A program made the translations under genes and the position numbers. DNA of 64,000 bases from Planctomycetota bacterium (GTDB taxonomy: Bacteria; Planctomycetota; UBA1135; GCA-002686595), in contig JAQXEK010000001.1 of the NCBI GenBank assembly GCA_029250885.1, forward strand, positions 124,001 to 188,000, written 5' to 3'. Under the pieces are notes generated by a model that was given only the letters and a program-made list of their open reading frames with translations, was not told where the DNA came from and did not search any database. Within the stretch, counting starts at the first letter, position 1. Each line of letters begins with the position of its first letter. This document shows, in pieces, positions 26,686-36,956 of the stretch.

Positions 26686-27786
26686 GTGACGGATTCCCTA
26701 GTAGTGCAGCCCGCAGGTCCCGGGGCCCGCGATGCCCAGGCGCGGCTCTTTGGTCGCTGCTTTGCCAAGCCCGCTAACGTGGATGCCCTTCGCTGGCGCT
26801 ACGACGATAACCCCCACGGCCAGGCTGTCAGCTTGGTCCTGACCGAGGGTGACGATGAGGCCGTCTGCAGCTTCGCCTACGTGCCTCGTCTAGCAGTGGC
26901 AAGGACAGGCCATGGCGAGGTCTTCGAAGGCTATATTGGCCAACAGGGGGACGTCATGACGGATCCTAATTGGCAGCGCAAAGGCCTGGCCAGGCGCTTA
27001 GTGCAAGAGTGTGCGAAGGCGACCGGCGAAGCCGGATTCTTAATCAACTGGGGCTTTCCGAACAGGCAGTCCGCTCCCGTCTTCCTAAAGCTGGACTGGC
27101 TTTCGTCCGGGCAGATCAGACCCCGCCGTCACTTGTTGCAGGCGGACCCCAAGGCCAAGAGCCGTCGCCTAGCGGACGGGCGAATGGCGGCCCTGCGCGT
27201 GGGCTGGGATACCCGCGCCTGCAAGCGGGCTCGGGCCAAGTTAGGTTCGTTACCCGAGGGCTATCATGCCCGCGTCCTGGCGGTGTTTCCGGATTCCGTG
27301 GCCGAGCTCTCACGCCTGGTAGAGGCGCGCTTCCCGTTCATGTTACACCGGGATGCGGAATGGCTAAACTGGCGCTACCTGCGCACCCCTAGCCGCGCCC
27401 ACGTCCCGATCGGTATATTCGATGACGCTGAAGTCCTTGTCGGGTACGTCGTCTTACAGCCCCCGCAAGCAGGCGCTGGCGGAAATGGGGTTGGCTACCT
27501 TGTAGATTTCCTTGTGCCCGATCAGGCACTAGAGGATGCGGCGATGGGGGTTGCCCTCGACGCTCTCTTCGAAGCAGGTGCATCGGTGGCCGAGGCCTGG
27601 AGCGTGGACGGATCTTGGTGGCGGCGCAAGCTAGACGCGGCTGGCTTCCTAGGGGCCAAGCCTGAAAACCACCTGTTCGTCTATCACTATGCCGTGGTAC
27701 CAGACCATCCCTTGGCCGCGGTGGCCCGGGATGCCTCGACTTGGTACCTGACCGATGGAGACCGTGACGACGAGTTGATGGGATGA
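26686..27786 (+). CDS. GNAT-family N-acetyltransferase-like protein
   Basis: 366 residues from GTG 26686. The first half has the GNAT signature: a strand G-Y-I-G-Q-Q-G-D-V-M-T followed by Q-R-K-G-L-A-R-R-L, the acetyl-CoA pyrophosphate-binding loop (R-x2-G-x-A/G). The second half may be a second, degenerate GNAT domain, as in other two-domain proteins of about 360 residues in polysaccharide loci. It would acylate an amino sugar or similar group. TATCCT ends 7 nt before the GTG; no Shine-Dalgarno. It overlaps the deacetylase gene by 4 nt, which suggests matched deacetylation and acylation steps. Confidence 0.8.
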   Translation: MTDSLVVQPAGPGARDAQARLFGRCFAKPANVDALRWRYDDNPHGQAVSLVLTEGDDEAVCSFAYVPRLAVARTGHGEVFEGYIGQQGDVMTDPNWQRKGLARRLVQECAKATGEAGFLINWGFPNRQSAPVFLKLDWLSSGQIRPRRHLLQADPKAKSRRLADGRMAALRVGWDTRACKRARAKLGSLPEGYHARVLAVFPDSVAELSRLVEARFPFMLHRDAEWLNWRYLRTPSRAHVPIGIFDDAEVLVGYVVLQPPQAGAGGNGVGYLVDFLVPDQALEDAAMGVALDALFEAGASVAEAWSVDGSWWRRKLDAAGFLGAKPENHLFVYHYAVVPDHPLAAVARDASTWYLTDGDRDDELMG

Positions 27787-28859
27787 GTAACTGGAAGCAC
27801 AACTTGAAGGGGAAGCTCGCTGACAGCTGGGCGCGGCTGCTGTACAGCACGCCCCTTTGGCGCCTTACCAATGCCCTTGCGCCAAGGCGGATGGTGGTGC
27901 TCTTCGGGCACTGCGTGGACGATACGAATTACGACGGCCTCTTGGCCCCGGACATGTGCATGTCCCAGGCTAAGCTAAAGAGCGTGCTGGAGAGCTTCTC
28001 AAAGCGCGGCTACCAGTTCACGACGATCTCTAAGGGCATGGATGCCCTCAAGCGAGGCACGCCGGGCAAGAGCCTAGTAAACCTGAGCATGGACGACGGC
28101 TATCTGGACAACCACGACACGCTCTTGCCGATTCTCATGGACCAGGGCCTCACGGCGTCGGTGTTCTTGGAGACGCGCGTTCTGGACGAGCGAAGGGTCA
28201 ACTGGACGCATCACCTTCACTGGCTGTTCGATCGCCTAGGCAAGGCCGAAGTCGTCAAGCGATACATCGAACGCGAGGGCGCGCAGTCCGCCGATAGCAC
28301 AGCGATCCAACAGGCCTTTGACATCGGAACCAAGGCCTACTATCACGTCAAGCGCGTACTGAAGTACGACGTAAATCCCCATCGTCGAAACGAGCACCTG
28401 GGGGCCATTTTCCTAGAAGCCGGTGGCGATGAGGAGGTCCTCGCGGACCGCCTGTACTTGACGTGGGACAAGGCTGCCGCCTTGGACGAGGCGGGGATCG
28501 AGCTGGGCGCTCACACCCTGACCCATGCGATCCTTTCGAAGTTGACCCCCGCCGAAGCTTTAGCGGAGGTGGACGGGTCGGCCCGCGCCATGGAGGCTAG
28601 GTTGGGGCACAGCCCTGAGGTCTTTGCCTATCCCTTTGGACGTCGTTGGGATTACAACGAAGACTCCATGAACGCCGTCAGTGCGGCGGGCTGCCGCTAT
28701 GCTCTGAACACCCACAAAGGGTGCAACACGAAGGACTCGTTGCCCCTAGAGTTGCGCCGCGTGCCGATTGAGCAATCCACGCCGCTCTACATGCTGCACG
28801 CCGAGGCCTGTGGGGGATTCCTGCTGCTGGAGAAGCTGGGAATCAAGCTCTCGGAGTAG
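27783..28859 (+). CDS. Polysaccharide deacetylase (CE4/NodB-like)
   Basis: 358 residues, translationally coupled to the GNAT gene (ATGA). NodB motifs are present: SMDDG (D104-D105 as catalytic base and metal ligand), H244-T-L-T-H248 (metal ligands) and a YPFGRRWDY segment for motif 3. An insertion of about 70 residues between motifs 1 and 2 includes WTHHLHWLFD. No signal peptide, so it should act in the cytoplasm on a precursor, unlike the exported peptidoglycan deacetylases. Confidence 0.88.
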   Translation: MSNWKHNLKGKLADSWARLLYSTPLWRLTNALAPRRMVVLFGHCVDDTNYDGLLAPDMCMSQAKLKSVLESFSKRGYQFTTISKGMDALKRGTPGKSLVNLSMDDGYLDNHDTLLPILMDQGLTASVFLETRVLDERRVNWTHHLHWLFDRLGKAEVVKRYIEREGAQSADSTAIQQAFDIGTKAYYHVKRVLKYDVNPHRRNEHLGAIFLEAGGDEEVLADRLYLTWDKAAALDEAGIELGAHTLTHAILSKLTPAEALAEVDGSARAMEARLGHSPEVFAYPFGRRWDYNEDSMNAVSAAGCRYALNTHKGCNTKDSLPLELRRVPIEQSTPLYMLHAEACGGFLLLEKLGIKLSE

Positions 28860-28955
28860 AGCCAGGGCCAGAGGCGGTCCCTGATAAGGAATCAAGGTGT
28901 CGCTTTCCCAGGTTCGATTCTTCCCCTCGCAAGTCGCGGCGGTAAGGTTGAAGGC

Positions 28956-30914
28956 ATGTCTTCCGAAACAGTAGGCCATAGATCCTCAAATCGTCGTAGT
29001 TGGTTGGGAGTGCCCATCTGGGCTCTTGCCCTTGTAGTCGGTCTGGGCATCGCTCCTTCCATAGGGACCTTTGGGGCTGGGCTTATCTCGGATGATGGGG
29101 CCGCCCTCGGCTACGTACATCGCATGGGTGCCATGAGCGATTGGTTCCGGCCCGAGTACGACTTGCGCACGGTCCGTTTTTGGCGGCCAATGGTTACGGT
29201 CAGCTTGGGCATCCAAGAGGCCATGAGCGGCACCTCGGTCATCCCCTTGCGGCTCTTTAACCTTGCCTGCCACCTGCTGATGGCCGTAGTTGCGGTTGGC
29301 GTGGCTCGTCGCCTCAGGATCCCCGTGCTGGGATCGGTCTTGATCGGCGCCTGCGTTGCACTCTTTCCGTACCAGGGAGGCACAGTCACCTGGATTGTCG
29401 GCCGCGTGGACTCCCAGTCCGTCCCCATGGTCTTGTTGGCGATCTATTTTGCCTTAGGGCGTCGCATGGGCTTGGCAAGCCTATTTTGCTTCTTAGGTCT
29501 GGCGACGAAAGAGATGGGCGTGGTGGCGCCTCCTGCGATAGTGCTGTTTGTAAGTGCCGTTTGGCTTGGCAACAAGGACGAGCGCAGGGACTCACTTGGG
29601 CGGGAACTGCTCGCCCTTTGGCCTATCTATCTGACCTTTACCCTCGGGATCATCTGGCGTCGATTTGCCCTGGGCACCTGGGCCGGCGGCTACCCCGGTG
29701 GGCTAACTGCTGCTTTCGCCACGGGGCCCGACGGGAACCCGGTTGTGACTCCGGGCGTGCTGTGGGGCATGCTTGAGGCGGCAGCACTCTCTCTGGGTTG
29801 GCATCTGATCGCGGCGGGGGTCAGCCTTGGTCTGGCCCTTCTGATCGCCCTAAAGTCGGGCTGGCAGGTGAACCAGCGCCGAGCGTTTTGGTTGTTTGGC
29901 GCTGGATTTTTGTGCTGTGCCGGCAGCATGTTGCCTTTGGCGACTCTTTTAGCAGAGGGCGTAGTCGCGGGCGAGCACGAGCGCACCATGCTGATGGCGG
30001 ATACGATGCTGCTGTTTGGCATCGGCTCCCTATTTGTCGCGGTCGGCGGTGTCTCGAGCTGGCTGCGGCATCTGCCCACGGGGCTCCTTTTGGTTCTTGT
30101 CGGGCACCGGGGCTACAGCGCCTGGGTTGACACCCACGACTGGGCCAAGGCCGGTGACTTCGCCGAGTATCTCGTGGGGCAGGTCAACTTGGCCATGGAG
30201 GATACGCCGCCGTCCACTCTGCCCGTGCTAACGGCGTCTCCCCCGCGGGTGACCGACGAGCACGCCTACATCCTGCACTGGGGTGTGGCCGATCGTTTCC
30301 GCGAGCCGTTTATCCCGTCTCCTCGGCCGGTCTGGCCATGGCGGGCGATCTGGCCCGGGCCCGACATGGATCGCAACTCGATCACGCCGCCCAGCAGGCA
30401 GCTGCGGTGGCAGTTCGGCGAGCAGCCGCGTACGGTTCCCCTGCTGCGGGTGACCCTGGACGGGGGTGACGGAACTCCAATACGAGAACTCCACCTGACG
30501 ACTGCACTCCTAGAAGAGGAGGGGCCACTGCTCTTGGCTGAAGGTACATTTCCGGGCGCTCGGTTCGAGGCCCTAGTCTTCACCGAGCTTGGCTACGCCA
30601 TAGGCCTGCACGGCGGCCCGAAGAAACGCGGCCCCATGAATGCCAGCGCCGGCACGGTCGCGCCGTTTGGCGGGCCGATTTCCCTGCGCACCTTGCTCAC
30701 TTTACAGCCCATGGGCACGGGTGGGGGCGGCGTCGCCCTCTGGGAGGCCATCTCCCTCAGTGCCGACTTCGGAGCGACCGAGGCTTACCTTGAGTTGCGT
30801 GCCACGGACGACGCTAGGGGGGTCAAGGACCGCGCTGTTGGCGCGAGCCAGTGGATCCACCTGACCTGGGATAGAGAGCTCAGGGACATCTTGCTGCCGC
30901 TGGATAGCTTCTAA
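28956..30914 (+). CDS. Multi-pass membrane protein, GT-C glycosyltransferase-like
   Basis: 652 residues. About 9-10 membrane segments fill residues 18-390. The first periplasmic loop has I-S-D-D followed by R-F-W-R-P, which recalls the acidic pair and R-x-x-R-P signature of GT-C enzymes of the TMTC/Pmt-like group that use lipid-phosphate sugars. The C-terminal 250 residues are soluble and strand-rich, probably periplasmic. It may add a branch sugar outside the membrane. No Shine-Dalgarno; TAAGGT ends 7 nt before ATG 28956. It converges on the HtrA gene with a 20-nt gap. Confidence 0.7.
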   Translation: MSSETVGHRSSNRRSWLGVPIWALALVVGLGIAPSIGTFGAGLISDDGAALGYVHRMGAMSDWFRPEYDLRTVRFWRPMVTVSLGIQEAMSGTSVIPLRLFNLACHLLMAVVAVGVARRLRIPVLGSVLIGACVALFPYQGGTVTWIVGRVDSQSVPMVLLAIYFALGRRMGLASLFCFLGLATKEMGVVAPPAIVLFVSAVWLGNKDERRDSLGRELLALWPIYLTFTLGIIWRRFALGTWAGGYPGGLTAAFATGPDGNPVVTPGVLWGMLEAAALSLGWHLIAAGVSLGLALLIALKSGWQVNQRRAFWLFGAGFLCCAGSMLPLATLLAEGVVAGEHERTMLMADTMLLFGIGSLFVAVGGVSSWLRHLPTGLLLVLVGHRGYSAWVDTHDWAKAGDFAEYLVGQVNLAMEDTPPSTLPVLTASPPRVTDEHAYILHWGVADRFREPFIPSPRPVWPWRAIWPGPDMDRNSITPPSRQLRWQFGEQPRTVPLLRVTLDGGDGTPIRELHLTTALLEEEGPLLLAEGTFPGARFEALVFTELGYAIGLHGGPKKRGPMNASAGTVAPFGGPISLRTLLTLQPMGTGGGGVALWEAISLSADFGATEAYLELRATDDARGVKDRAVGASQWIHLTWDRELRDILLPLDSF

Positions 30915-30934
30915 GGCTAGCCCCTGGGCCTCAC

Positions 30935-32260
30935 CTACTCCAAGGTCAGCGTGCCCTGGAAGAGCTCCGAGTACGGTGGGTTGGTCGTGCGCTCAAGCTG
31001 ACCATTGCTGTTGGAGTCACGCCAGAGGTTCAGCTTAAGCTTGGCTCCCACGGCCATGCCCTGGACCACAATCGCAAGGCGATCGGCGTCGGGAGTCCCC
31101 ATGGGCTGCCGCCCCTGGGCTTGCACGGTCTCAATGATGTCGCCAATCCCTATACCTAGACGACCTGCAGGGCTGTCCTTGCGAATATGCGTGACGCGAA
31201 CCAGGCGGTTGCTGTAGCGCATTGCCAAGGACTCGACCGTGATGCCCATGCGTTCGTAGAGCATGCCGTTGACAAAGCTCCAGGGGGCGAGATCTTTTTC
31301 AAGGGTGCGGCCATTGCGGCGGACCTGCAGTTGCAGTTGCTCGCTCGGGTCCACGGACAGACGGGCCAGCTGGTAATTCGTCGTGTCGCTCATGTCCTGC
31401 CTGCCCAAGCTCACAATCTTATCGCCAACTTCAATCCCCGCGATTGCCGCCGGGCTGCCTGCAACGATGTGGTTGACCGAAAGGGTTGCCTCGTCCACAT
31501 CAAAGCCCGTCCAAGCCAGGTAGTTGCTCGTACTGAGTAAATGCTGCTCGAGCACCTCGATGACGCGGTCCACAGGAATAGCGAAGCCTATGTTCTCGGC
31601 GTTCTCTTGCATGGCCGCATTGATCCCGATAAGGCGACCATTGATGTTGAGCAGTGGGCCTCCGGAGTTGCCCTTGTTAATCGATGCGTCCGTTTGAATT
31701 AAGTTGGAGAAGGCCAGTGTGTTCGAGATGCGAACCTCGCGGTGAAGGCCCGAGATGATCCCAGTGGAGACAGTGTTGTTTTGGCCGTAGGGGTTGCCGA
31801 TAGCGACGACGCGTTCGCCGATCATCAGGTCTTTGCTGGTGCCCATCGGAAGGGTAGGGAATGGCTTTTCGCCTTCGATCTTGAGCAGGGCGAGGTCCTC
31901 CTCCGCCACGAAGGAAATTAGACGTGCCTTGTAGACCTTCGGGTCGTAGCTCTTGTCAAAGGAAACGCGGATGGCTTCCGCTCCATTCACAACGTGGTAG
32001 TTCGTGACAATGTAGCCTTCGTCGAAAATTACGGCTCCGGAACCGCTCGCTTGGCCCATCTGCTCTTGGGTCCCAAAGAAGCCCCGCACAAGTTGGCGAA
32101 CATCCGTCTCGATGTAGACCACGGCTGGAGCAGCAGCTCGAACGACGAGGACCTCGGGGGTGACCCTGCGGTTATAATCGTCTGCAGCCTGATCCGGGGC
32201 CTGGGCGGCGGCGGGGGAGACTAGTAGGAGCGAAGCGCCGGCAAGGGAGAGCAGTTTCAT
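30935..32260 (-). CDS. HtrA/Deg-family serine protease with two PDZ domains
   Basis: 441 residues from the ATG at 32260, which gives a standard signal peptide ending in PAAAQ (residue 20); a longer form from 32281 would spoil it. The trypsin-like domain has the catalytic triad His89 (TNYHVV), Asp122 (EEDLALLKI) and Ser199 (KGNSGGP). Two PDZ domains follow (about 250-330 and 355-430). It should degrade or refold damaged proteins in the periplasm. It is transcribed toward the GT-C-like gene and has the tRNA-Val gene upstream on the same strand. Confidence 0.95.
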   Translation of the reverse strand: MKLLSLAGASLLLVSPAAAQAPDQAADDYNRRVTPEVLVVRAAAPAVVYIETDVRQLVRGFFGTQEQMGQASGSGAVIFDEGYIVTNYHVVNGAEAIRVSFDKSYDPKVYKARLISFVAEEDLALLKIEGEKPFPTLPMGTSKDLMIGERVVAIGNPYGQNNTVSTGIISGLHREVRISNTLAFSNLIQTDASINKGNSGGPLLNINGRLIGINAAMQENAENIGFAIPVDRVIEVLEQHLLSTSNYLAWTGFDVDEATLSVNHIVAGSPAAIAGIEVGDKIVSLGRQDMSDTTNYQLARLSVDPSEQLQLQVRRNGRTLEKDLAPWSFVNGMLYERMGITVESLAMRYSNRLVRVTHIRKDSPAGRLGIGIGDIIETVQAQGRQPMGTPDADRLAIVVQGMAVGAKLKLNLWRDSNSNGQLERTTNPPYSELFQGTLTLE

Positions 32261-32419
32261 AGACGTAGTTTCTGGGGCCAATCGATCAGCTTATCCTACG
32301 AATCGAGGGCACTGGGTGTGAGCGCCGGCTCTGTATCGGCAAAGTTTCCTCGGGGAGCGATGCCTCGGAGGGTGCTAGGCCCGGAAATCTCAACCTAAGC
32401 CTGCGAGCCGAAGGGAGAA

Positions 32420-32496
32420 TGGTGGGCCATGGGGGATTCGAACCTCCGACCTCCACGATGTCAACGTGGCGCTCTAACCAACTGAGCTAATGGCCC
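32420..32496 (-). tRNA. tRNA-Val (anticodon GAC)
   Basis: The reverse strand folds into a full cloverleaf: acceptor GGGCCAT/ATGGCCC, D arm GCTC/GAGC, anticodon arm CCACG-TTGACAT-CGTGG (anticodon GAC), T loop TTCGAAT, discriminator A and encoded CCA. It is 77 nt long. The T stem GGAGG/CCCCC has a central A-C mismatch. Confidence 0.96.
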
Positions 32497-32508
32497 TTCG
32501 GGGCGGGG

Positions 32509-32537
32509 ATCATAGAGGGACTGGGGCACTTGCTCAA
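32509..32537 (-). promoter_or_regulatory. Sigma-70-type promoter of tRNA-Val
   Basis: On the minus strand TTGAGC (32537-32532) and TATGAT (32514-32509) are separated by exactly 17 nt. The predicted transcription start falls about 5-7 nt before the tRNA 5' end. Confidence 0.65.
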
Positions 32538-32581
32538 GCCCTAGGACACGCATTTCTTCGGATCTTCTTGGAGTCTGTGGA

Positions 32582-32610
32582 TTGGAAGGAAACCGCAAGG
32601 GGAGTAAACT
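32582..32610 (+). promoter_or_regulatory. Candidate promoter of the alanine dehydrogenase gene
   Basis: TTGGAA (32582-32587), 17-nt spacer, TAAACT (32605-32610). It would give a leader of about 65 nt before TTG 32682. It lies in the 185-bp gap divergent from tRNA-Val. Confidence 0.45.
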
Positions 32611-32681
32611 CTTGCGCCCAAGACGCATAGTCGCGCCTTGGACTCCTCCCCCCAAAAACCGCTTTAGCAGAGATTAGTGCC

Positions 32682-33803
32682 TTGAAGATCGGTGTCCCCA
32701 CAGAGATTAAGCCCCAAGAGAACCGCGTCGCGTTGACACCTGCAGGTGCCGACCGCTTGGTCACCGAAGGGAACGAAGTTTTCATCCAGAGTGGCGCCGG
32801 CGTGAACAGCGGCTTCCCGGACAAGGCATACACGGATGCGGGCGCCACGGTGCTTGCGGACGCGGACGCCGTCTTTGCGACTGCTGAGATGATCGTAAAG
32901 GTCAAGGAGCCCCTGCCCGAGGAGTTCCCGCGCATGCGCGAAGGCCAGATCATGTTCACTTACTTGCACTTGGCCGCCTCAAAAGAGCTGACCGAGGCAA
33001 TGATCGCCACCGGTTCCCACTGCTTTGCCTACGAGACCCTCGAGGTCGGTCGCACGCTGCCCCTCTTGACTCCCATGAGTGAAGTCGCGGGCCGCATGGC
33101 AATTCAAGCGGGCGCAAAGGTTCTCGAGCGCAGCCAAGGCGGTCTCGGCATCTTGCTCGGCGGAGTGCCCGGTGTAAAGCGCGCCAAAGTGCTTGTGCTT
33201 GGCGGCGGCGTCGTTGGCACCCAAGCCGCGCGCATGGCCTGTGGCCTCGGTGCCGATGTCACCATGATGGACATCGACCTGGACCGCCTGCGCTACTTGG
33301 ACGACGTGATGCCCAAGAACTGCCGCACCGTCTACTCGACATCGCTTGCGGTTCGCGAGCACTTGCCCCACGCCGACCTCGTGGTTGGCGCGGTGTTGAT
33401 CCCCGGAGGCGCGGCGCCCAAGCTGGTGCGCCGAGAAGATCTCAAGCTAATGAAGAAGAACAGCGTCATCGTCGACGTTGCCGTGGACCAAGGTGGTTGT
33501 GTCGAGACCTGCTCTCCCACAACTCACGCCGACCCGGTCTTCATCGTGGACGACGTGCTGCACTATTGCGTAGCCAACATGCCCGGGGCGGTTCCCCAGA
33601 CAAGCACCATGGCGCTGACGAACGCGACCCTCTCGTACACCTCGCAGATTGCGCGGCTTGGAGCCTCGGCCGCCATCACCGAGAGCAACGAGCTCGCCAC
33701 AGCATCAAACGTGATTGCGGGTCAGGTGACCTGTCGTGCAGTCGCTGAGGCCTTCGGCATGGAATACGTGAGGCCTGAGGTCGTCGCGAAGACCATCGGC
33801 TAG
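32682..33803 (+). CDS. ald: Alanine dehydrogenase
   Basis: 373 residues, the standard length. Catalyses L-alanine + NAD+ + water to pyruvate + ammonium + NADH in the cytoplasm. Family residues are present: Arg15, Lys75 and His96 in the substrate site, the nucleotide loop [10 protein letters not shown] (about 174-183) and the catalytic Asp at 269. The start is TTG 32682: M-K-I-G-V-P aligns with the usual N-terminus and no ATG is nearby. A strong terminator follows, so the gene is a single transcription unit. Confidence 0.96.
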   Translation: MKIGVPTEIKPQENRVALTPAGADRLVTEGNEVFIQSGAGVNSGFPDKAYTDAGATVLADADAVFATAEMIVKVKEPLPEEFPRMREGQIMFTYLHLAASKELTEAMIATGSHCFAYETLEVGRTLPLLTPMSEVAGRMAIQAGAKVLERSQGGLGILLGGVPGVKRAKVLVLGGGVVGTQAARMACGLGADVTMMDIDLDRLRYLDDVMPKNCRTVYSTSLAVREHLPHADLVVGAVLIPGGAAPKLVRREDLKLMKKNSVIVDVAVDQGGCVETCSPTTHADPVFIVDDVLHYCVANMPGAVPQTSTMALTNATLSYTSQIARLGASAAITESNELATASNVIAGQVTCRAVAEAFGMEYVRPEVVAKTIG

Positions 33804-33825
33804 CCCACAAGAGGGCTCAAGTCAG

Positions 33826-33870
33826 CTCCGCGGCTCGCACGATAACGTTGCGGGCCGCGGAGTTTTTTTT
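33826..33870 (+). terminator. Intrinsic terminator of ald
   Basis: CTCCGCGGC (33826-33834) pairs with GCCGCGGAG (33854-33862), and the stem can extend inward to 14 bp with one wobble pair. Eight T follow directly (33863-33870). This is the clearest terminator of the window. Confidence 0.95.
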
Positions 33871-33998
33871 GTCGGCTGGTCTTTGGCATGCTCTGCCCAC
33901 TCCTGCAGCATGCCAAGACTTTTTTTCGGCAATCCTGCTAAGGAAGGCCGATTCCGTTTCAGTGCCCTTTCCCCAAAGGGCAGGATGGATCCCACGAT

Positions 33999-34847
33999 AT
34001 GGACTGGTGGCAAGCATTGATTTTGGGCCTTGTAGAGGGCCTCACGGAATATCTCCCGGTGAGCTCAACGGGGCACCTCCTGCTTGCCCAGGATGCCATG
34101 GGGATCGATGGTGGCGAGGCTGCGAACGCCTATGCGATCTGCATCCAGGCGGGGGCGATCGCCGCTGTCTTGGGGCTCTACCGCGAGCGTGTCCTCGGGA
34201 TCCTTCGCGGGTTTTTGAAGCCCAAGGATGCATCCCCTGGGCTCCGTGAAGGCCGCCATCTTGGGCTTGCGCTGATCGTGGCCTTCCTGCCCGCTGCGGT
34301 AATCGGGTTGGCCTTTGATGAGAAGATCGAGGAGATGCTCTTTGGCCTTGGCCCCATCGTCATTGCCTGGGCTGTTGGAGGTGTGGGCATCTTGGGGGTT
34401 TCCTTTTGGAAACGCCGCAGTGGAGAGGACTCCGCGGACCGCGGGTTGGACCTGGGCCAGATTACTTTCAAGGCTGCGCTGATCATTGGATTTCTACAGT
34501 GTGTCGCCATGTGGCCGGGGACCAGCCGCAGTTTGATGACGATCGTGGCAGGGCTCCTGGTTGGCCTGTCCATGGCCGCTGCCGTTGAATTTAGCTTCCT
34601 ACTCGGCCTGATCACCCTAGGCGCTGCCACGGCCTATAAGGCCCTCTCCTTTGGCCCCCTGCTGGTCGAGACCTACGGCCCTTTGGCGCTAATCGTCGGC
34701 TTTGTGGCGGCCTGGGCTTCCGCAGTCGCCTCCGTGCACTGGATGGTCGGCTGGCTCAAGAGCCACGGACTCTCCCTCTTTGGTTGGTATCGGATCGCCT
34801 TGGCTGGGGCCGTTTATCTGGCCATGCGGCTGGATTTCTTCGCCTAA
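33999..34847 (+). CDS. uppP: Undecaprenyl-diphosphatase (BacA/UppP)
   Basis: 282 residues, polytopic inner-membrane protein. It hydrolyses undecaprenyl pyrophosphate to regenerate the lipid carrier for peptidoglycan and polysaccharide synthesis. Both family signatures are present: E-G-L-T-E-Y-L-P-V-S-S-T-G-H at residues 13-26 and W-P-G-T-S-R-S further on. The start ATG 33999 gives the typical M-D-W-W-Q-A N-terminus. It lies just before the GDP-sugar genes, consistent with demand for the same carrier. Confidence 0.95.
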   Translation: MDWWQALILGLVEGLTEYLPVSSTGHLLLAQDAMGIDGGEAANAYAICIQAGAIAAVLGLYRERVLGILRGFLKPKDASPGLREGRHLGLALIVAFLPAAVIGLAFDEKIEEMLFGLGPIVIAWAVGGVGILGVSFWKRRSGEDSADRGLDLGQITFKAALIIGFLQCVAMWPGTSRSLMTIVAGLLVGLSMAAAVEFSFLLGLITLGAATAYKALSFGPLLVETYGPLALIVGFVAAWASAVASVHWMVGWLKSHGLSLFGWYRIALAGAVYLAMRLDFFA

Positions 34848-34859
34848 ATGCTCAGGAAT

Positions 34860-35883
<1,024 letters not shown>

Positions 35884-35890
35884 CCAGATC

Positions 35891-36844
35891 ATGGGCCCCT
35901 CTCTGCTCATCACCGGCGCTTCGGGATTCGTTGGCACGCGGCTACTTAGGCGCATTGCCATGGGGCAGGCAGGCATTCCAGCCGGGACTCACATCCATAC
36001 GCTCTCGCGGAATGCGCCCCAGGCCATGCCGCGCTCCCACCCCGGTGGCGTCTCCTTCCACTCCTGCGACCTGACGGATACGGGGGGCTGCCAGCGCACG
36101 ATCCTTGAGATGAGCCCCGCGCCAACGGACGTGCTGCACTTGGCGGGCCTCGCTAACCCACGAACGGCCCAGAGCCACCCCGCCTATGCCCGGGCGGCCA
36201 ACGCCTCGGCCACGCGAAACTTGCTCTCCGCTTTAGCCGACCGGGGGATGCCCGTGCGGTTCCTCCTAGCCTCGACCGCCGCAGTCTACGGTAAGGACGC
36301 AGCCAGCCCCGAGGGATTCATCCAGGAGGGTACCCGGGCCCGCGCCCGCACGGCCTACGGCTGGAGCAAGCGCATCGCCGAGCGCGCCGCGCGCGCCTGT
36401 GACGCCCCGGGTCTAGACATCATTATTGCGCGTCCCTACAACCACGCCGGTCCGGGCCAAGAGCTCGGTTACGTGATCCCGGACCTAGCCCATGCGCTAC
36501 AGACGGCGCGTCGCGAGAAGCGTCCTATGCTGACAGGTAACCTGTGGCCCAAGCGCGACCTCTTACATGTAGACGATGTGCTCGACGCCTACCTGCTGCT
36601 GCTGGAGAAGGGCGAGGCGGGTCGTACCTATGACGTTGCGTCCGGTAAAGCCGTTTCTATCCAGGAGATCCTTGAGGGGCTCGCCGAGCGTCTTGGGGAT
36701 CCGCCGAGCATCCAGGTTGATGAGACTCGGACCCGTCCCGGGGAAGCTCCGCGGATCGCCGGTGATCCGACTGCGCTGCTGGCCCTTGGTTGGGCCCCGC
36801 AGTACAACCTAGATCAGCTGCTCGACGCAGTGGTCAAGTCCTAG
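35891..36844 (+). CDS. SDR reductase, likely GDP-4-dehydro-6-deoxymannose reductase (Rmd-like)
   Basis: 317 residues. TGASGFVG (about 8-15) binds the nucleotide and Y-G-W-S-K supplies the catalytic Tyr and Lys. The order gmd then SDR and the length fit Rmd, which makes GDP-D-rhamnose; a GMER-type enzyme making GDP-L-fucose is the other choice, but the family hallmarks of WcaG are not evident. I infer GDP-rhamnose or a related 6-deoxyhexose as the product. Confidence 0.78.
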   Translation: MGPSLLITGASGFVGTRLLRRIAMGQAGIPAGTHIHTLSRNAPQAMPRSHPGGVSFHSCDLTDTGGCQRTILEMSPAPTDVLHLAGLANPRTAQSHPAYARAANASATRNLLSALADRGMPVRFLLASTAAVYGKDAASPEGFIQEGTRARARTAYGWSKRIAERAARACDAPGLDIIIARPYNHAGPGQELGYVIPDLAHALQTARREKRPMLTGNLWPKRDLLHVDDVLDAYLLLLEKGEAGRTYDVASGKAVSIQEILEGLAERLGDPPSIQVDETRTRPGEAPRIAGDPTALLALGWAPQYNLDQLLDAVVKS

Positions 36845-36865
36845 CTAACGGCTATCGCGATGAAA

Positions 36866-36884
36866 CCTGGGGCTAGGCCTCAGG
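36866..36884. terminator. Hairpin between convergent genes
   Basis: CCTGGGGC (36866-36873) pairs with GCCTCAGG (36877-36884), one wobble pair, loop TAG. It sits after the SDR stop and before the end of the minus-strand lipoprotein gene. No T run. Confidence 0.35.
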
Positions 36885-36956
36885 AAGACCCAACGCACAT
36901 CGTGTCTTAGATCGATGCAACGCCGGGCCCATGCCGTGCGACTTAAGAGCTGCGGT

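Noticed and set aside
28860-28955. Terminator after the deacetylase gene.
   Set aside because: No stable hairpin followed by T was found in these 96 bases.
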